A stretch of 64,000 nt of DNA. Source: Cycas panzhihuaensis. Taxonomy: Eukaryota; Cycadophyta. Below the pieces are notes generated by a model. That model ran no database searches and was not told the origin of the DNA. It was given only the letters and a program-made list of their open reading frames with translations. Of this stretch, positions 12,875 through 24,861 are shown piece by piece (position 1 is the first letter of the stretch; every line of letters starts with the position of its first letter). The translations under genes were made by a program, and so were the position numbers. The stretch spans positions 231,329,741-231,393,740 of the forward strand of contig CM041465.1 of the NCBI GenBank assembly GCA_023213395.1, in the 5' to 3' direction.

Positions 12875-15252
12875 TAATAGATAATTTTGTCAAATAAAAA
12901 TATCACATTCAATTATAAGTATGAGTCTTCAAATGGTGTTAGAACATAAGTTGTTGCAGATAACATAGAGTGTTATTGAAGCCCATATGAAGTAGGCTTC
13001 ATCCACTAAACCATATGGGTAACTACTTGTTGTGATCATTCGTTAGCTAAGATGCTCCTTCATATATATGGTAGAGTCAATGCCAAGTCAGCTTTACAAT
13101 GGGAACATGTCATCTTACATGGATGAATGAGTCAATGATAATGCAAAAATAGCATAAAGAAATGGGTCCTACATCTTGTTAATATGGGACAATATAAGTA
13201 GCACTTTAGCTATAATAGCCAAAACTAAAGGGCTCTATGGCCTCAAACAAAAGTACTATGGCCTTAAATCACCTCTATGGGCTTACAAATACTTTTATGG
13301 GCTTAAACATGCCATTGTGGGCTTATGATTATCTTTGTAGGCTTGTATATATCTAGAATTATAATAAAATATGACATAAAAATAAGGATGTGATTCAATA
13401 AACATTAAATAACTCCATCTAAATAATAATTTTAATGATAAATGGGTTCTCAAGAGCCTAAAATGAGCTTATATAATAATTTATATATTTTACACCCCCC
13501 ACCTTCCCCCCTAATTTAGAGTATATTGTATCAATAAAAATCATATCAAATGAATTTAGACCTTTAGAAATGAATGAAAGTACCTAAAAATGATAAAAAA
13601 ATCATTAAAAATATAAGTTTTAAAAAACTCTTTTAACTTTGGGCTAAGTTTTCTCCTTCAAATTAGTTCTAAATTCTATCAAGTAACCTGCCAAATTGAA
13701 GATCTCTAAGTTATAATTCTAATGCAACTAATGGAATTAAAATTGGAGTCTGTGTACTTAAGCTATAGGCACAAAACTAAAGGTGGCTCCCTTGAGGGCT
13801 TAAAAAAGGAGTTTAGCCCCTTTTGCACTAAGCTAGTAGTCGCATGCAGTCTCTATATGACCAGGGGCTAATTGTAGGGTTTAGCATGGATTTAAAAAAT
13901 CATTTAATTTGATTACATTAATTTTTGACTTCATAAAAAAATAAAATTTACTTTTATAAATTTTCATATCCACACCCAATAAATTTTAAAAAATAACTCA
14001 TTTTAATTTAATTTCATTTAAAAAAAATATTTTTTTAATGTAATTAAAAAATTTTGACCCTATTAGGGTTTTATAATTTACGTGATGGTGATTGACATGC
14101 TATGTATCTATGCAAATGCCTTTATCCGTGGGATTTTCCACGTGATCTATGATTATATATATGTCATTGATGGTTGCATCTTTATGGGTTTACCTCTCTT
14201 TGGTTGCCATGTGATTTATAAGGATTCATAATTAGTGGATAGTTTTGATGTAAACTCCCCCAATTTTTAATGTTTATGTGAGTTTTCTTTGAGTGTCATC
14301 TTCTCTTAGGGGCTCTATATCTAAGGTTCTTCTCATTGCTCAATCTACTTTTCTATGTGGCGATGAGCTTTACAATTGCATTTATCATCTTAAGGTCATC
14401 TCGACTATCTCTTCTATTTTATAAGTTTGGGGGAAGCTTCAATAGATATATACCCATATATATTTCATCCTCTATGGTGTAATTATCCTCTTCTAACTTT
14501 AGATGTGTTATGATTACATGCCATTATTGGCTATGGTTACCTAAGTCTAGGTTGTTTCTTCATATACTTCACTTGACGTTTAGCACTTGTTGTGAGCTTG
14601 TCTACTTTTACACATAACTAACATTCTCTTACATCCATATTTTCACAATAACACTTCAAAGGTTTTCATGTAGTATGTTAGCATACATCTTCTATTTTAA
14701 ACTAGCCATGCATAATTTTATAGATAACAACTCATAAAGGAGCTCTACTAGCACATACAAAGGATAATATATCAACCCTAAAATATTATTGTTATATGTT
14801 CTCCCCCTCTTTTTCTTAACATAAACCCTATAGGGTTTAACAAAAACTATTACAATACATATATGTTTGGTAGAAAGAATATAGCTTCAAACAACCATTA
14901 AAGACACCCATTTTTTAATATTTTTTTCTTACATAAATAGCTATAAAATAAACTTTTAAAAAAATTTGATAGCCTTCTTATGGCTTCAAGGATAATAACA
15001 AATCCTAGTTATAAGACACCTATAAAGACTTCTCGAATGAGGCTTAAAAATTACCATAATCATCTATTTTTCTTTATTTTTTTGATAGCAAAGTGGTTGT
15101 CTCTATAGGTGATTAGGCCTATATAAGCAATTGATTTGCTTATTTTCTAAAATAGAAATAGTAACTTCAAATATATATTTTTGTAACCTTTAAATCAGAA
15201 CCTTCATACTTAAAATTAGGCCCACATGCATTAAAACATTGGTCATAAAAAC

Positions 15253-15309
<57 letters not shown>

Positions 15310-15628
15310 AAACTTTGCCATTTCTACCTTGAAAACCTCCTTTTTGCAGCTTCAAATAATTTTCTAAGATATCTACAAAATAACTTCATAACAACCTTTA
15401 ACATGGCTAAATATATAATAAAACAACCTTAAAAAATTTAAAATAGTGATTAAAAATAGCCCATAATTTGGTATAAAAATTCCTAAATAATATAAGCCTC
15501 AAAAACTTAAAAAACATCTTTGAATAACAACAAATCATGTCATTAAATATGCACTAAAATAGGTTCCTTAACAACATTTAAAAAATCCTATAATAATAGC
15601 AAAATATAGACTCAAAAAAACTATCCTC
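12875..15628 (-). other. X2 internal region, non-coding
   Basis: There is no recognisable protein in 2.75 kb. It contains a run rich in A and T near 13900-14060. A section at 15060-15250 reappears at 24286-24480 in X1, with shared order of GATAGCAA, GGTTG, GATTTGCT and GTGACCTTTAAA-like blocks. The two members therefore share internal as well as LTR sequence. Confidence 0.7.
15257..15306. repeat. (TA)n microsatellite
   Basis: This is an uninterrupted run of about 25 TA units inside X2. Confidence 0.95.
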
Positions 15629-15690
15629 AAGGATTTGAACCCTGGGCTATGATACCGTATTAGAATTGGAATGTGAAGCTCTGACACTGC
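15629..15690 (-). other. X2 primer-binding region, apparently doubled
   Basis: Next to the LTR, 15678-15690 resembles the complement of a tRNA-iMet 3' end (plus strand GCTCTGACACTGC). A second and better copy lies at 15629-15656 (plus strand GGGCTATGATACC, with matching T-arm bases before it). The spacer between them starts TATTAGAATTGGAATG, like an LTR end. X1 has the same arrangement. Confidence 0.55.
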
Positions 15691-15692
15691 TA

Positions 15693-16027
15693 TGTTGAAA
15701 TAAGGTAGAAGCATCTAATATGGACCCAATAATAAACATGGAATGGTAAGTAAAAAATGAAATAATAAAGTATAATAAGGATAATGTATATACAAATGAA
15801 CATAAAGAATGGTGGAAGAATGGCCAAACTTCAAATTAGGTAAAAGATGATGTACATACTTATAATACAACTCACCACATATGTGAGAACCCTAAAATGT
15901 CAACTATTGTATGTTGTCACATATTTCTATGTGGCATAAAACTCAAAGTGACCTACAATATAAAATATAATAATATACGAGAGAGTGTGAATAAGGTCAT
16001 TCATATAATTAGATATTACATCCAATA
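15693..16027 (-). repeat. X2 5' LTR (right copy)
   Basis: It is the partner of 12530-12864. It ends ACATCCAATA (CA decayed to TA) and is followed directly by the AATAA duplication. Confidence 0.9.
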
Positions 16028-16032
16028 AATAA

Positions 16033-16760
16033 TCAATGCCATAATGTCCCAGGGTTAGGGTTTCATTAAAAAAACTGCTCCCTTCTTTGTAATGTAGGTT
16101 GGGTTATAGGTACATGGTGTAATAGGATTTCTATATGTGATGCTACTCATCTTCTCCTCTATTTAGCATTCAGCTTCATACCATGTCTAATTTATGAAGT
16201 ACCTATGTGGTTCTGTGTTGACTAACTATCACTAATAAATTAAAAGTTTGATGTAGGGTATTCCTTACTTATTGTTCACTTACTCGAGGGGGGCGTTCAT
16301 GGTTGCTTCTCTTATTTTTATGTAGGGATTTTATCATATTCATCTTTAGAGAGCAAGCCATCATCTAACTTAGGCAAAATTCAACACAATTATTAAGAGC
16401 CTCACATGAGTATGACTAGCCCAATGTTAACATAGTATTGAGTTCTCTTAGTTATGTCTCTCTTGGAGATCTCGTTCTTTTCTACCATGTTAGGTGTCAA
16501 CCATTTCCTCCTATCTTCATAAGTGCCTAGATTGTTTTGATCCTTTGTATTCCTCTTATAATCTATGCCTTTTTCGATTACTTTATTTGTATTAGTTCTT
16601 TCTATGCTAGTAGGAGGCTTTTTTTATGTCTATGTGTATGTGACCATGGTGTGCTCTACATTTCATAGGGACTTCTTCTCTCTCTATGATCCCTACATTA
16701 TTTCTGATGAGCCTTCTTTATTCTTTCATCTTAAGAAGAGCTTTTTATAGTAGGTTACCT
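16033..16760 (-). other. X1 internal region, middle part, non-coding
   Basis: This lies between X2 and C1. It is T-rich on the plus strand, which creates a short open frame at 16565-16750 of hydrophobic character. I do not think this is a gene. Confidence 0.55.
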
Positions 16761-17053
16761 TGTTGGAATAATGCCCATATTGGAGTGATTACCCACCTTG
16801 ATGAGATTACCCATATTGGGGCAATAGCCCAAATCATAGGAGATACCTTAGTGGCATGTTATTAGGCATTTGTTAATGCCAGGTAGTGGTGGACCTTGAG
16901 AAGTGTGCCAAATCCTCTCAGTCCCACCTAAATCTTTAGAGGGTTTGAAAACCCTATTGTTCATCAATACCACCATCCTCATAGATTGTTGGTCATCTCT
17001 TCTTGATTATATTTTATTCCTCTTCTTTGCCCTTTTGTCCTCTGATTCCATCA
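16761..17053 (+). repeat. C1 5' LTR
   Basis: It runs from TGTTGGAATAATGCCC to ATTCCATCA. It matches 23543-23835 (293 bp each), sharing GTGCCAAATCCTCT, TTGGTCATCTCTTCTTG and TTCCTCTTCTTTGC. Confidence 0.9.
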
Positions 17054-17055
17054 TC

Positions 17056-17068
17056 TGGTATTAGAGCC
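17056..17068 (+). other. C1 primer-binding site (tRNA-iMet type)
   Basis: The sequence TGGTATTAGAGCC lies 2 bases after the LTR end. Confidence 0.85.
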
Positions 17069-19428
17069 ATTATACTCATGTAGTGACCATCGATCTAAGT
17101 AATTGTGGCATGTATAATAGTCTCTCATCAACAAAATTTATATGCATACATATTACTTTTTTCTATTATTGCATTTGGATTATGTCTACATTCATTTAAT
17201 ACCAAGGTCTATGGAGGGGGCAATTTGCATCTATGTTTGGATGATCATGTGTTTATTGATATCTTTATGTCTAATGTATATTTCCATTCCATTGATTCAT
17301 ATCGATTCATATATTTTTATTCACGCATTCTCTCTCACCTATAAAAAGGGAGCTATCCCTATAGAGGTACTTATTATAATCGAGGAGGTGAGATTTTTTT
17401 TTGTGTCACTATGAATCACGTTTATATTAAGAGAAGTTTTCTAGTCTAGTTTGTATGAATATCACTCCCACATATACCCATCTTCTTATTTGGTTAACAT
17501 CATCATTTATAGCTATATCATTATGGATTGCCATCACCTATTTGCCTTCTAGCTCTTTGGAATCACATATTGGTCTCCTGCTTTAGTCGTAGCCTATTGA
17601 AGCCACTTTGCTGATAACATTCCTTTCCATTTTCCTGAAATGATCTATTTAAATTTTTTTGAATCTGAATATCTTACTAGTGCTATCTAATCTTGGCATT
17701 CTCTTGCTAAATAAAGCCTCTAAATATCAAATCCTTATACCTTACCTTAAGATCTAAAAGTCCAAAACTATGGAGTCATTGGTGCACAAGGGATGTTACA
17801 ATTTCTTATTTTTTACTATCATTTCTTACTAAAAAGAATATCTTCAAAAGTCACTTTAGGTGTTGAGTCATTTTCAATCATAGTCTTACTCATATCTATG
17901 TCTACATCTATGCCCTCACCCATATTACATATTTATATCGCTCGATGTGATAGTAATTTGTGGCATTTTAAATTTATATTTTGTATGGATATTTTTTTGG
18001 TTTTTATATTGATTTTTTACTGTGTGGATATGTACAAGTCACTATGTATATTTATATGTGTCTTTCTCCTCATCCACAACTATATGTTTACACCTTGTTT
18101 CCTTCCATTCATTTGTTACTTTTGTCTATTGATTACTTTGATTAATTCGTCATCTAATCTTCTCAATCTTAGCCCTAGCAATAATGCCTTCTTCTTAGGA
18201 GATTTGCACTTTACTTGTCTTCTCATTACCTTAGTGGGAGGATGCACAAATATTTATTATGAAGTATCATTCCTATCCATGACCATTATCCACCACATAG
18301 TCTCATTTGGCTATGTAGTTAGTGTTCATAAGACTATTCGAATCCCTTCGAGCAAAGTCGCCCTCTCTGATGGACTTATGATTGCCATGCTATCTATGAC
18401 CACTATAGTATCGTTAAAACAATCAAGAAGAGGCTATTTGGAATAGTCCATGCTAGAGAATAAAGAATCAAGCCACTAAACACTATTGGTACCTATGTGA
18501 TAGCCATCACATTGTTATCAATTATTAATATTTGGCTAAGGAGACTAGTATCTTGCATGCCCTTATTAGAGCATTCTCAAGATGTTATTTTGGTTCTCTA
18601 ACTTTGATCAAATATTTATGCTAAAGACTAAAAATTTAAATTTTTTTATTCTATGTTTTTTAATGCCTAGTAGCCCCTTCCTCACATAGGTTGTAGGTCA
18701 CATAATAGAGTCAAATGACCAAAAAGTATAGTTTTAAAAAGGGCTAATCCTTTTTCACAGAGGTTATTTCAAATCAAGCACCTATTTCTACTTCAACAAA
18801 GATATCTGGCACTAATAAGGCCTATTTTTAGATTTGTTAAATCCAAAATGTTCTCTATTTCCACCTGAACAAAATAAGTGGTCACATAATTATGTTAGGT
18901 TTGCATCCGAAAGTTTTTCTAATGATTGAAAATTGATGAAATATTTCTTTATAGTTCATGTGCTAAAGGGCTCTTTATCCCTCTTGACCTCTTTGTACTT
19001 TTAAAAGAATAACTTAGTCATAAAAAGTTAGAATTAAGTGTCGTTTGAAGTGTTTAGTTCGTATTTTGATCCTCTATTGAGCGAATGATCTTTTAATATC
19101 TTTTGAAGTCATTTGATGTAATATTTTTATAATCAAAGTTGATGCTAATTTATGGGATTCCTACGAGTTAACCCTTGAATAAATCTAGTAAAACTTCAGC
19201 TTGCAATCACTATTAATATAAAATTCTTACTTTAGAGGAGGTTAAATCCTAATTAAGACACTTTTACATGTCTTAAAATTAAAGGGGGATAAGTTTTACT
19301 TGTGTTTTTCTAGTGCCTTTATTGCCTTATTTAAGTGCATTTTAGCATTTTATTTAAGCATTTTACTTTTTTAAAGTAATTTATTTTAAGGCGATCTCTT
19401 CATCATAGCCTCAAGCATAAGTAACATA
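17069..19428 (+). other. C1 extended leader, origin unknown
   Basis: This is 2.36 kb of pyrimidine-rich plus strand before gag. I do not recognise it, and I find no LTR pair inside it that would explain it as another insertion. Two short overlapping open frames at 17105-17414 and a longer one at 17793-18446 fall here. Confidence 0.5.
17793..18446 (+). CDS. unrecognised 217-codon open frame, possibly chance
   Basis: This is the longest uninterrupted frame outside the microsatellite and the copia pol genes. It would encode a very hydrophobic protein rich in Leu, Ile, Phe and Cys, with several stretches long enough to span a membrane (residues about 60-130) and a more polar C-terminus ending SRRGYLE. 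I recognise no domain. A pyrimidine-rich strand produces such frames by chance, because T-rich codons are hydrophobic and stops need purines. Every other gene here is riddled with stops, so an intact frame is either luck or a younger acquisition. No promoter or splice evidence is visible. Confidence 0.15.
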   Translation: MLQFLIFYYHFLLKRISSKVTLGVESFSIIVLLISMSTSMPSPILHIYIARCDSNLWHFKFIFCMDIFLVFILIFYCVDMYKSLCIFICVFLLIHNYMFTPCFLPFICYFCLLITLINSSSNLLNLSPSNNAFFLGDLHFTCLLITLVGGCTNIYYEVSFLSMTIIHHIVSFGYVVSVHKTIRIPSSKVALSDGLMIAMLSMTTIVSLKQSRRGYLE

Positions 19429-20392
19429 ATGGTGCCAAAATTTAATAATACTAACTTTTTGAATTAAAGTTACAAGATAAAACTTATTTTTATGTTAAAA
19501 TATATGTGGGACTTGATTAAAACAGGTTATCAAGCACTTAATGCTAATGTTACTGAAGCCTAAAAAGAGACTTATAAGGAGAATTAAAAGTGAGAAAATG
19601 AGACCTTGGCATTCATCTTCTATATATTAGAGGATCACATTTTTCCAAGGGTCAGTGAGTTAACTACATCAAAGGAAGCATGGGATGCTTTGAAGACCAC
19701 CTACGAAGGAGTTGCTATATTAAAACTCTAAACATTGAGGAGTAAGTTTGAGAACTATAGGATAAATAATAATGAAGAAGTAAAAGACTTCATAACTAAA
19801 ATACAAGGCCTAGTTAACTAAATGAGGACCTTAAGCAAAATCATTAATGAACAAAGGTGGTAGAGAAGATATTAAGATGTGTTAGTGATATTAAAAGGTT
19901 TGAAATAGTTGTAATAATATTAAGGTTTCAAAAGACCGAACTACCCTCAAAATTGATCAACTAAGTATAATGTTACTTGCTATTGAAAAGAAAAAGTGGG
20001 GAGTAAATTTTTAAACATGCATTTACCACTAAGGCAAAGATTAGGCCTATATTTTAAGGCTAAAGTTATAGGGAAAGAGGATAATTTACTAAAGCAAGAG
20101 GTCAAAACCTTAGGAATCAAAATTTATTTTATCTAAGACAAGGTCAAAGTCAATATCATCACGGATAAAATCAATTTCATCAAGGATAAGATCAAGGACA
20201 AAGACATTACTTTTAAGGCCAATTTGATCAAGGCTAAAGACAAGTTTTTGGTGCTCAAGGAAGAGGTAAAGGATAAAGTCCAAGGGGTAGGAACTAAGGA
20301 TAAAGAGGAAGAAGCCCTAAAGATAGAGGAACAATATAATGTTCCTACTACCATAGAAGTGAACATTTATAAGTAAATTATTTTACAAAAAG
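19429..20392 (+). pseudogene. gag: C1 gag, copia type, broken
   Basis: This would encode the particle-forming protein. It starts at the ATG at 19429 (MVPKFNNTNF), the normal copia Gag opening. It continues with the UBN2-type capsid core, TSKEAWDALKTTYEGV (about 19669) and FITKIQGLVN. After a frameshift between about 19850 and 20130, a Gly/Arg/Gln-rich basic linker follows, interrupted by stops at likely Arg or Gln codons. It leads into a zinc-knuckle remnant at 20340 (CSYYHRSEHL), in which the second and last Cys have become Tyr. The linker and knuckle would bind element RNA. Confidence 0.75.
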
Positions 20393-20459
20393 GTCCAATA
20401 TACAAAAAGGAATAGTTAATACAATAGTTGAATAAAGGAAAAATAAGAGACTCTTTCCA

Positions 20460-23400
20460 TCAAGTTTAATAACAAATGAAGAAGAAGATGGTTTGTATAT
20501 TAAATGAGGATGCTCTACCCACATGATACATAAAGAAGAATAATTCAGGGAGTTGGACAATAACAAAAGAAGTAAAATCATATTTGGAGACAATACCACT
20601 CAAGCTATAATTGGCAAAGGGAATCCAACTATCCAAATAGACTTTGGAAAAATAAGGTGTATCAATGATGTACTCCATGTCTCTACACTTGAGAAAAAAA
20701 TATTATTAGTGGGATAAATGATGGAGTAACAATGCATGGTGATCTTTGATAATACTGGGTATATCATTAAGGATAAACTAAGGAATAAAACAATAGTTAC
20801 TAAGGGCCAAATGGCTAGTGATAGTTTATTTAAACTAGTCATTCCCCTAACTGATTAATATGCGTTGAAGGCATCAACTAATATAGATGGTGAAACTCAG
20901 AATAAAAGACTTGGCCATATGAATTATAACAGTTTGGCATTAATGAAGAATATAAAAATAGTAATAGGTCTACCAAATATTGAACATGGCAAGGAAGTGT
21001 GTGAATGGTGTATACTAGGTAAATAATAATAGGAAGGATTCCCTAATGATAGTTATAAGGTAAATGGGCCTCTTGATCTAGTGTATATAGATCTATATAG
21101 ACCAATGTATGTGTCTTTATTTAGAGGAGCCAAGTATTTCATAGCTTTCATTGATGATTTTATAAGGATGACTTGGGTTTATTTTCTCAAATATAAGTCA
21201 GATGCACTCCAATGCTTTATTATCTTTAAAAATATAATTGAAAAATATAGTAGACATAAGATATTGACTCTAAGATCAGATAATGGGGGAGAATTCATTT
21301 TAAATAAATTCAAAGGTTATTACAAATATTTTAGGATAAGAAAACAACTTATAAATCTCTACACTCCTCAATAAAATAGGGTTATAAAAAGAAAGAATAG
21401 GATAATTATTAAAATTGCTAAAAGCCTACTTAAGGATAAGTATCTTGGTAATGAATATTAGATAGAAACTATATATATAATTATTTATTTATTAAATAAA
21501 TGTACAACCAAAGCAGTGAGATGGGTTACACTTGAAGAAGCTTAGATAAGTTATAAACCAAGCATTAAACACTTAAGAATTTTTTGGTACATAGCTTATG
21601 CATATGTTCTAGAGCAAAGAAGAATAAAATTGAATGACAAAAGTATCAAGTGTATATTTATAAGATATAATAACTCATCAAGATCTTATAAATTATATAA
21701 TCCCAAATGTAAAAGAATTATTATAAGTAGGGATGTCATCTTCAAGGAAGATGAATTCTATCAAGAGGAAATTACTAAAAAGGATAAAGGAAAAAATATT
21801 ATCATTAAAGTGGACTCTAACTCAAGTGCTACAAATGTACCAAATAAAAGTAAAGTAGGAACATCTACTTCAAGTCAAAGGATTCTAAAATGGGTACAAA
21901 GGGCTCATAATCCTCAAAACATCTTAGATGCTAATTTTAAAAGAAGAACAACAAGATCTCAAAGGGTAAACTTTGCACTTATGACTTAAGTTATAGAGTC
22001 AAATGATCCTTAAAACTTTGAAGAGGTAAACAATTAAGATCAATGGAAAAATACAATGAAAGAAGAGCATAATGCCTTAGTGAAAAATGATATATGGGAG
22101 CTAGTCGATTTGCTACATAGAAAGAATACCATTGGGACAAAATGGGTCTATAAGACTAAGTATAAATCAAATGGGTCCATTGATAAATACAAGATAAGAT
22201 TAGTTACAAAAGGTTATGTTTAAATTAAAGGCATAGATTATAATGAAACATTTGCACCTCTTACAAGATTAGAAATAGTCAGATTAATCATGGCCTTAAT
22301 TGCATAACAAGGTTGGATAATCCATCAAATGCATGTAAAAAGTGTCTTCTTGAATGGCTATGCAGATGAGGAGATCTATATGCAACAACCTAAGGGTTTT
22401 GACGTAAAGGCAAAAGAAGACAAGGTCTATAAACTCAACAAAGCCTTGTATGGACTCAAACAGGCACCTCACGTATGGTACTCCAAGATTGCTATATATT
22501 TTAAGGATAAAGGATTCTTAAGAAGCTAATTAGACTCCAATTTATATATAAAATTAAAAGGAAGCTCAATACTAATTATGGGCTTATATATAGATGATAT
22601 AGTATATATTAGGAATTACGATTACTTATCCCAAAAATTCAAAAAAGATATATGCAAAGAGTTTGAAATAATAGACTTGGGACTTATGCATTATTTTTTA
22701 GGTATTAAAGTATGGTATGATAAAAATGGGATATTATATCTCAAAGGAAATACATATTAGATATATTGCATAAATTTAATATAGATAGTTGTAAGCCAGT
22801 TGCAACACCAATAGAGGTTGGGTTAAAATTGTCTAAGTTTAAGGATTCTAAATTAGTTGGTCCTATACTTTACAAGTAGTTAATTAGGAGCCTTATTTAC
22901 TTAACTTCAACTTGACTAAACATTATGTAGTCAATGTGGTTTCTAGGTTTATACATAAGCTTAAGGTGAAACATTAGTAGTTAGCTAAAAGGATTCTCGA
23001 GTATCTCAGAGGTACTATTAGGTATGGTTTGCATCATATGTCATTAAGGGATTACAAATTGATTGGTTATACAGACTTAGACTGGGTAGTTTATATAGAT
23101 GATAGGAAAACTACTTTAGGGTATGTATTCAGTTTAGGTTCAGTAGTAGTAGCTTGGAGTTTAAAGAAGTAGGCAATAGTATCTCTTTGTGCTATAGAAA
23201 TAAAATATAAAGTAGATGTAGTAGGAGCTTGTGAGATAATTTAGCTTAAGAGTTTACTACAGGATTTGCAGGAAGAATAGGTTAGTCCCACATAGTTGTT
23301 TTATGATAATTAAAGTATAATTTAGATGATTAAGAATCCAATGTTTCATGGTAGAATAAAATACATTGAAATACAACATCACTTCATCAAAAAGTTAGTG

Positions 23401-23535
23401 CAACAAGGTGAATTAGAATTGGTCTATTACAACACTAAAGAACAGGTGGCAGACATTTTCATAAAGGCACTTGGCAAAATAAAGTTTATCAAATTTAGAG
23501 ATAAACTTAGAGTCTCCCCAAATGGGCATTATTAA
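20460..23535 (+). pseudogene. pol: C1 pol: protease, integrase, RT, RNase H, decayed
   Basis: The order is that of copia. Protease survives as GCSTHM (about 20500), the expected DSG part having lost its first residues to a stop, and then FGDNTTQAIIGKG. The GAG-pre-integrase region has RLGHMNYNSLALM and a CEWC motif. Integrase shows FIDDF (about 21150), RSDNGGEF (about 21275) and YTPQ followed by a stop where QN is expected; the Glu region reads VIKRKN. RT has [30 protein letters not shown] and LYIDDIVYI (active site intact). RNase H carries LIGYTDLDW and HGRIKYIEIQHHF, the last in another frame after a shift between 22760 and 23326. It ends near 23535. Confidence 0.85.
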
Positions 23536-23542
23536 GGATAAA

Positions 23543-23835
23543 TATCGGAATAATGCTCACATTGGGATAATTATCCACCTTGGAGAGATTACCCACATTA
23601 GGGCAATAACCCAAATTATCAAAGATATCTTGGCGACATATTATGAGATGTTTGTCAACACCAGGTGATGGTAGACCTTAAGAGGTGTGCCAAATCCTCT
23701 TGCTCCCGCCTATATCTTTAGGAGGACTGAAGATCCTAGTGTTTATCAACACTACCATCCTCACAGATTATTGGTCATCTCTTCTTGCTTATATTTCATT
23801 CCTCTTCTTTGCTCTTTTGTCCTGTAATTCTATCA
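23543..23835 (+). repeat. C1 3' LTR
   Basis: It is the partner of 16761-17053. The start TATCGGAATAATG has decayed from TGTTGG, and the end is TTCTATCA. Confidence 0.88.
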
Positions 23836-23840
23836 TGTCT

Positions 23841-23897
23841 TAAATGACCACCAACCACCCTGTTATGTAGATTAAGAGTATACATTTTTTTTTTATG

Positions 23898-23931
<34 letters not shown>

Positions 23932-24800
23932 TCTTCTTTTTTCTAGATATACATCTATTTTTATTTGTATATTAATTGCATTCTTATATTCTAAATCAAA
24001 ACCCTTTCAAGTTTATAATGACATCATATAACTCATATTTTTAACACATTTCATATAATTGATTCAAGAGTTGGAGGTATTAATAACTGCAAACAACATA
24101 GAGATATAACCTCTAAAAATATCATATATATATTTCTTTATTTTTATTTTTATTTATTTTAATTACATGCAATAAATTTTTGATGGGTTTCTTATGGCCC
24201 TAAATTTAGCAGTAGATATTAATTATGGGATATTTGCAAAGGTGTCTAAAATGATGCATAAATAACTATAATAAAACTCTTTCCTTTCTTTTTTTTATTA
24301 GCAATTTGGTTACATCTACAGGGTGGTCAGTCCTATAGTTGTGGTTGATTTGCTCCATTTTTTATAATAAGAAATAACTTCAAACTATTATTTTCTTGTG
24401 ACCTTTAAACAAAACTTGCATGCTTGAAAATAAGCCCATATGCAGTATAAAACTAGTCATAAAATAATATAAATTAACTCTCAAAAAATCTGCCTTAATC
24501 TCTATCATAAAATTCTTCTATTATAGCTTCAAAAACATGCCTTTCAATTACTTAAATATAGCTTCAAAGTTGCACTTTAAAACTTCAAAATAGTAATGAA
24601 AATTAACAATGAATCAACCTATAAATATTTATAAAAATATAGCCCTCAAATAGCTTGAAAATAACTCTTCAAATGGACTAATCAAGTCACTAAAAATAAG
24701 CACTAAACAAGTTCCTAAAAGCATTAAAAAATTATATAAATAATAGAAATAATAGGATTTAAAAGATGACAAGTAATAGGCTCAAAATCAATTATCTAAG
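23841..24800 (-). other. X1 internal region, right part, non-coding
   Basis: It contains a (TA)n run at 23901-23929 and the section 24286-24480 shared with X2. I see no protein motif. Confidence 0.6.
23901..23929. repeat. (TA)n microsatellite
   Basis: About 14 TA units lie just right of C1, within X1. Confidence 0.95.
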
Positions 24801-24859
24801 TATTGAAACTTAGGCTTTGATACCACTACGCTAGAATTTGAATGGAGCTTTTATACCAC
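24801..24859 (-). other. X1 primer-binding region, apparently doubled
   Basis: The distal copy, 24801-24825 on the plus strand, ends GGCTTTGATACCA and matches the plant tRNA-iMet 3' end with its T-arm for about 25 bases with a few changes. A shorter copy, GCTTTTATACCAC (24847-24859), touches the LTR. The spacer between them is LTR-end-like (TAGAATTTGAATGGAG). Confidence 0.6.
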
Positions 24860-24861
24860 TA

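Larger units (their letters stand above)
12530..16027 (-). mobile_element. X2: complete 3.5-kb non-coding LTR element inserted in X1
   Basis: It has two 335-bp LTRs, a polypurine tract beside the left one, a long primer-binding region beside the right one, and an exact 5-bp target duplication AATAA (12525-12529 and 16028-16032). The 2.8-kb internal region has no gag, pol or other open frame of note. It is a relative of its host X1, so the family was active more than once here. A (TA)n run lies at 15257-15306. Confidence 0.9.
16761..23835 (+). mobile_element. C1: Ty1/copia element with an unusually long leader
   Basis: It has two 293-bp LTRs, a tRNA-iMet primer-binding site, gag and pol in copia order (protease, integrase, RT, RNase H). 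Flanks are TACCT and TGTCT, a target duplication that differs by two transitions. It sits inside X1. It is 7.1 kb long, of which 2.4 kb lies between the primer-binding site and gag. Integrase through RT stays in one frame with stops mainly at Gln or Trp sites. Confidence 0.88.

Noticed and set aside
15629-15656. Possible tRNA gene fragment (reads like a tRNA T-arm and acceptor end)
   Set aside because: It lies exactly at the inner edge of the X2 5' LTR and is the primer-binding site. There is no D-arm, anticodon arm or 5' acceptor strand.
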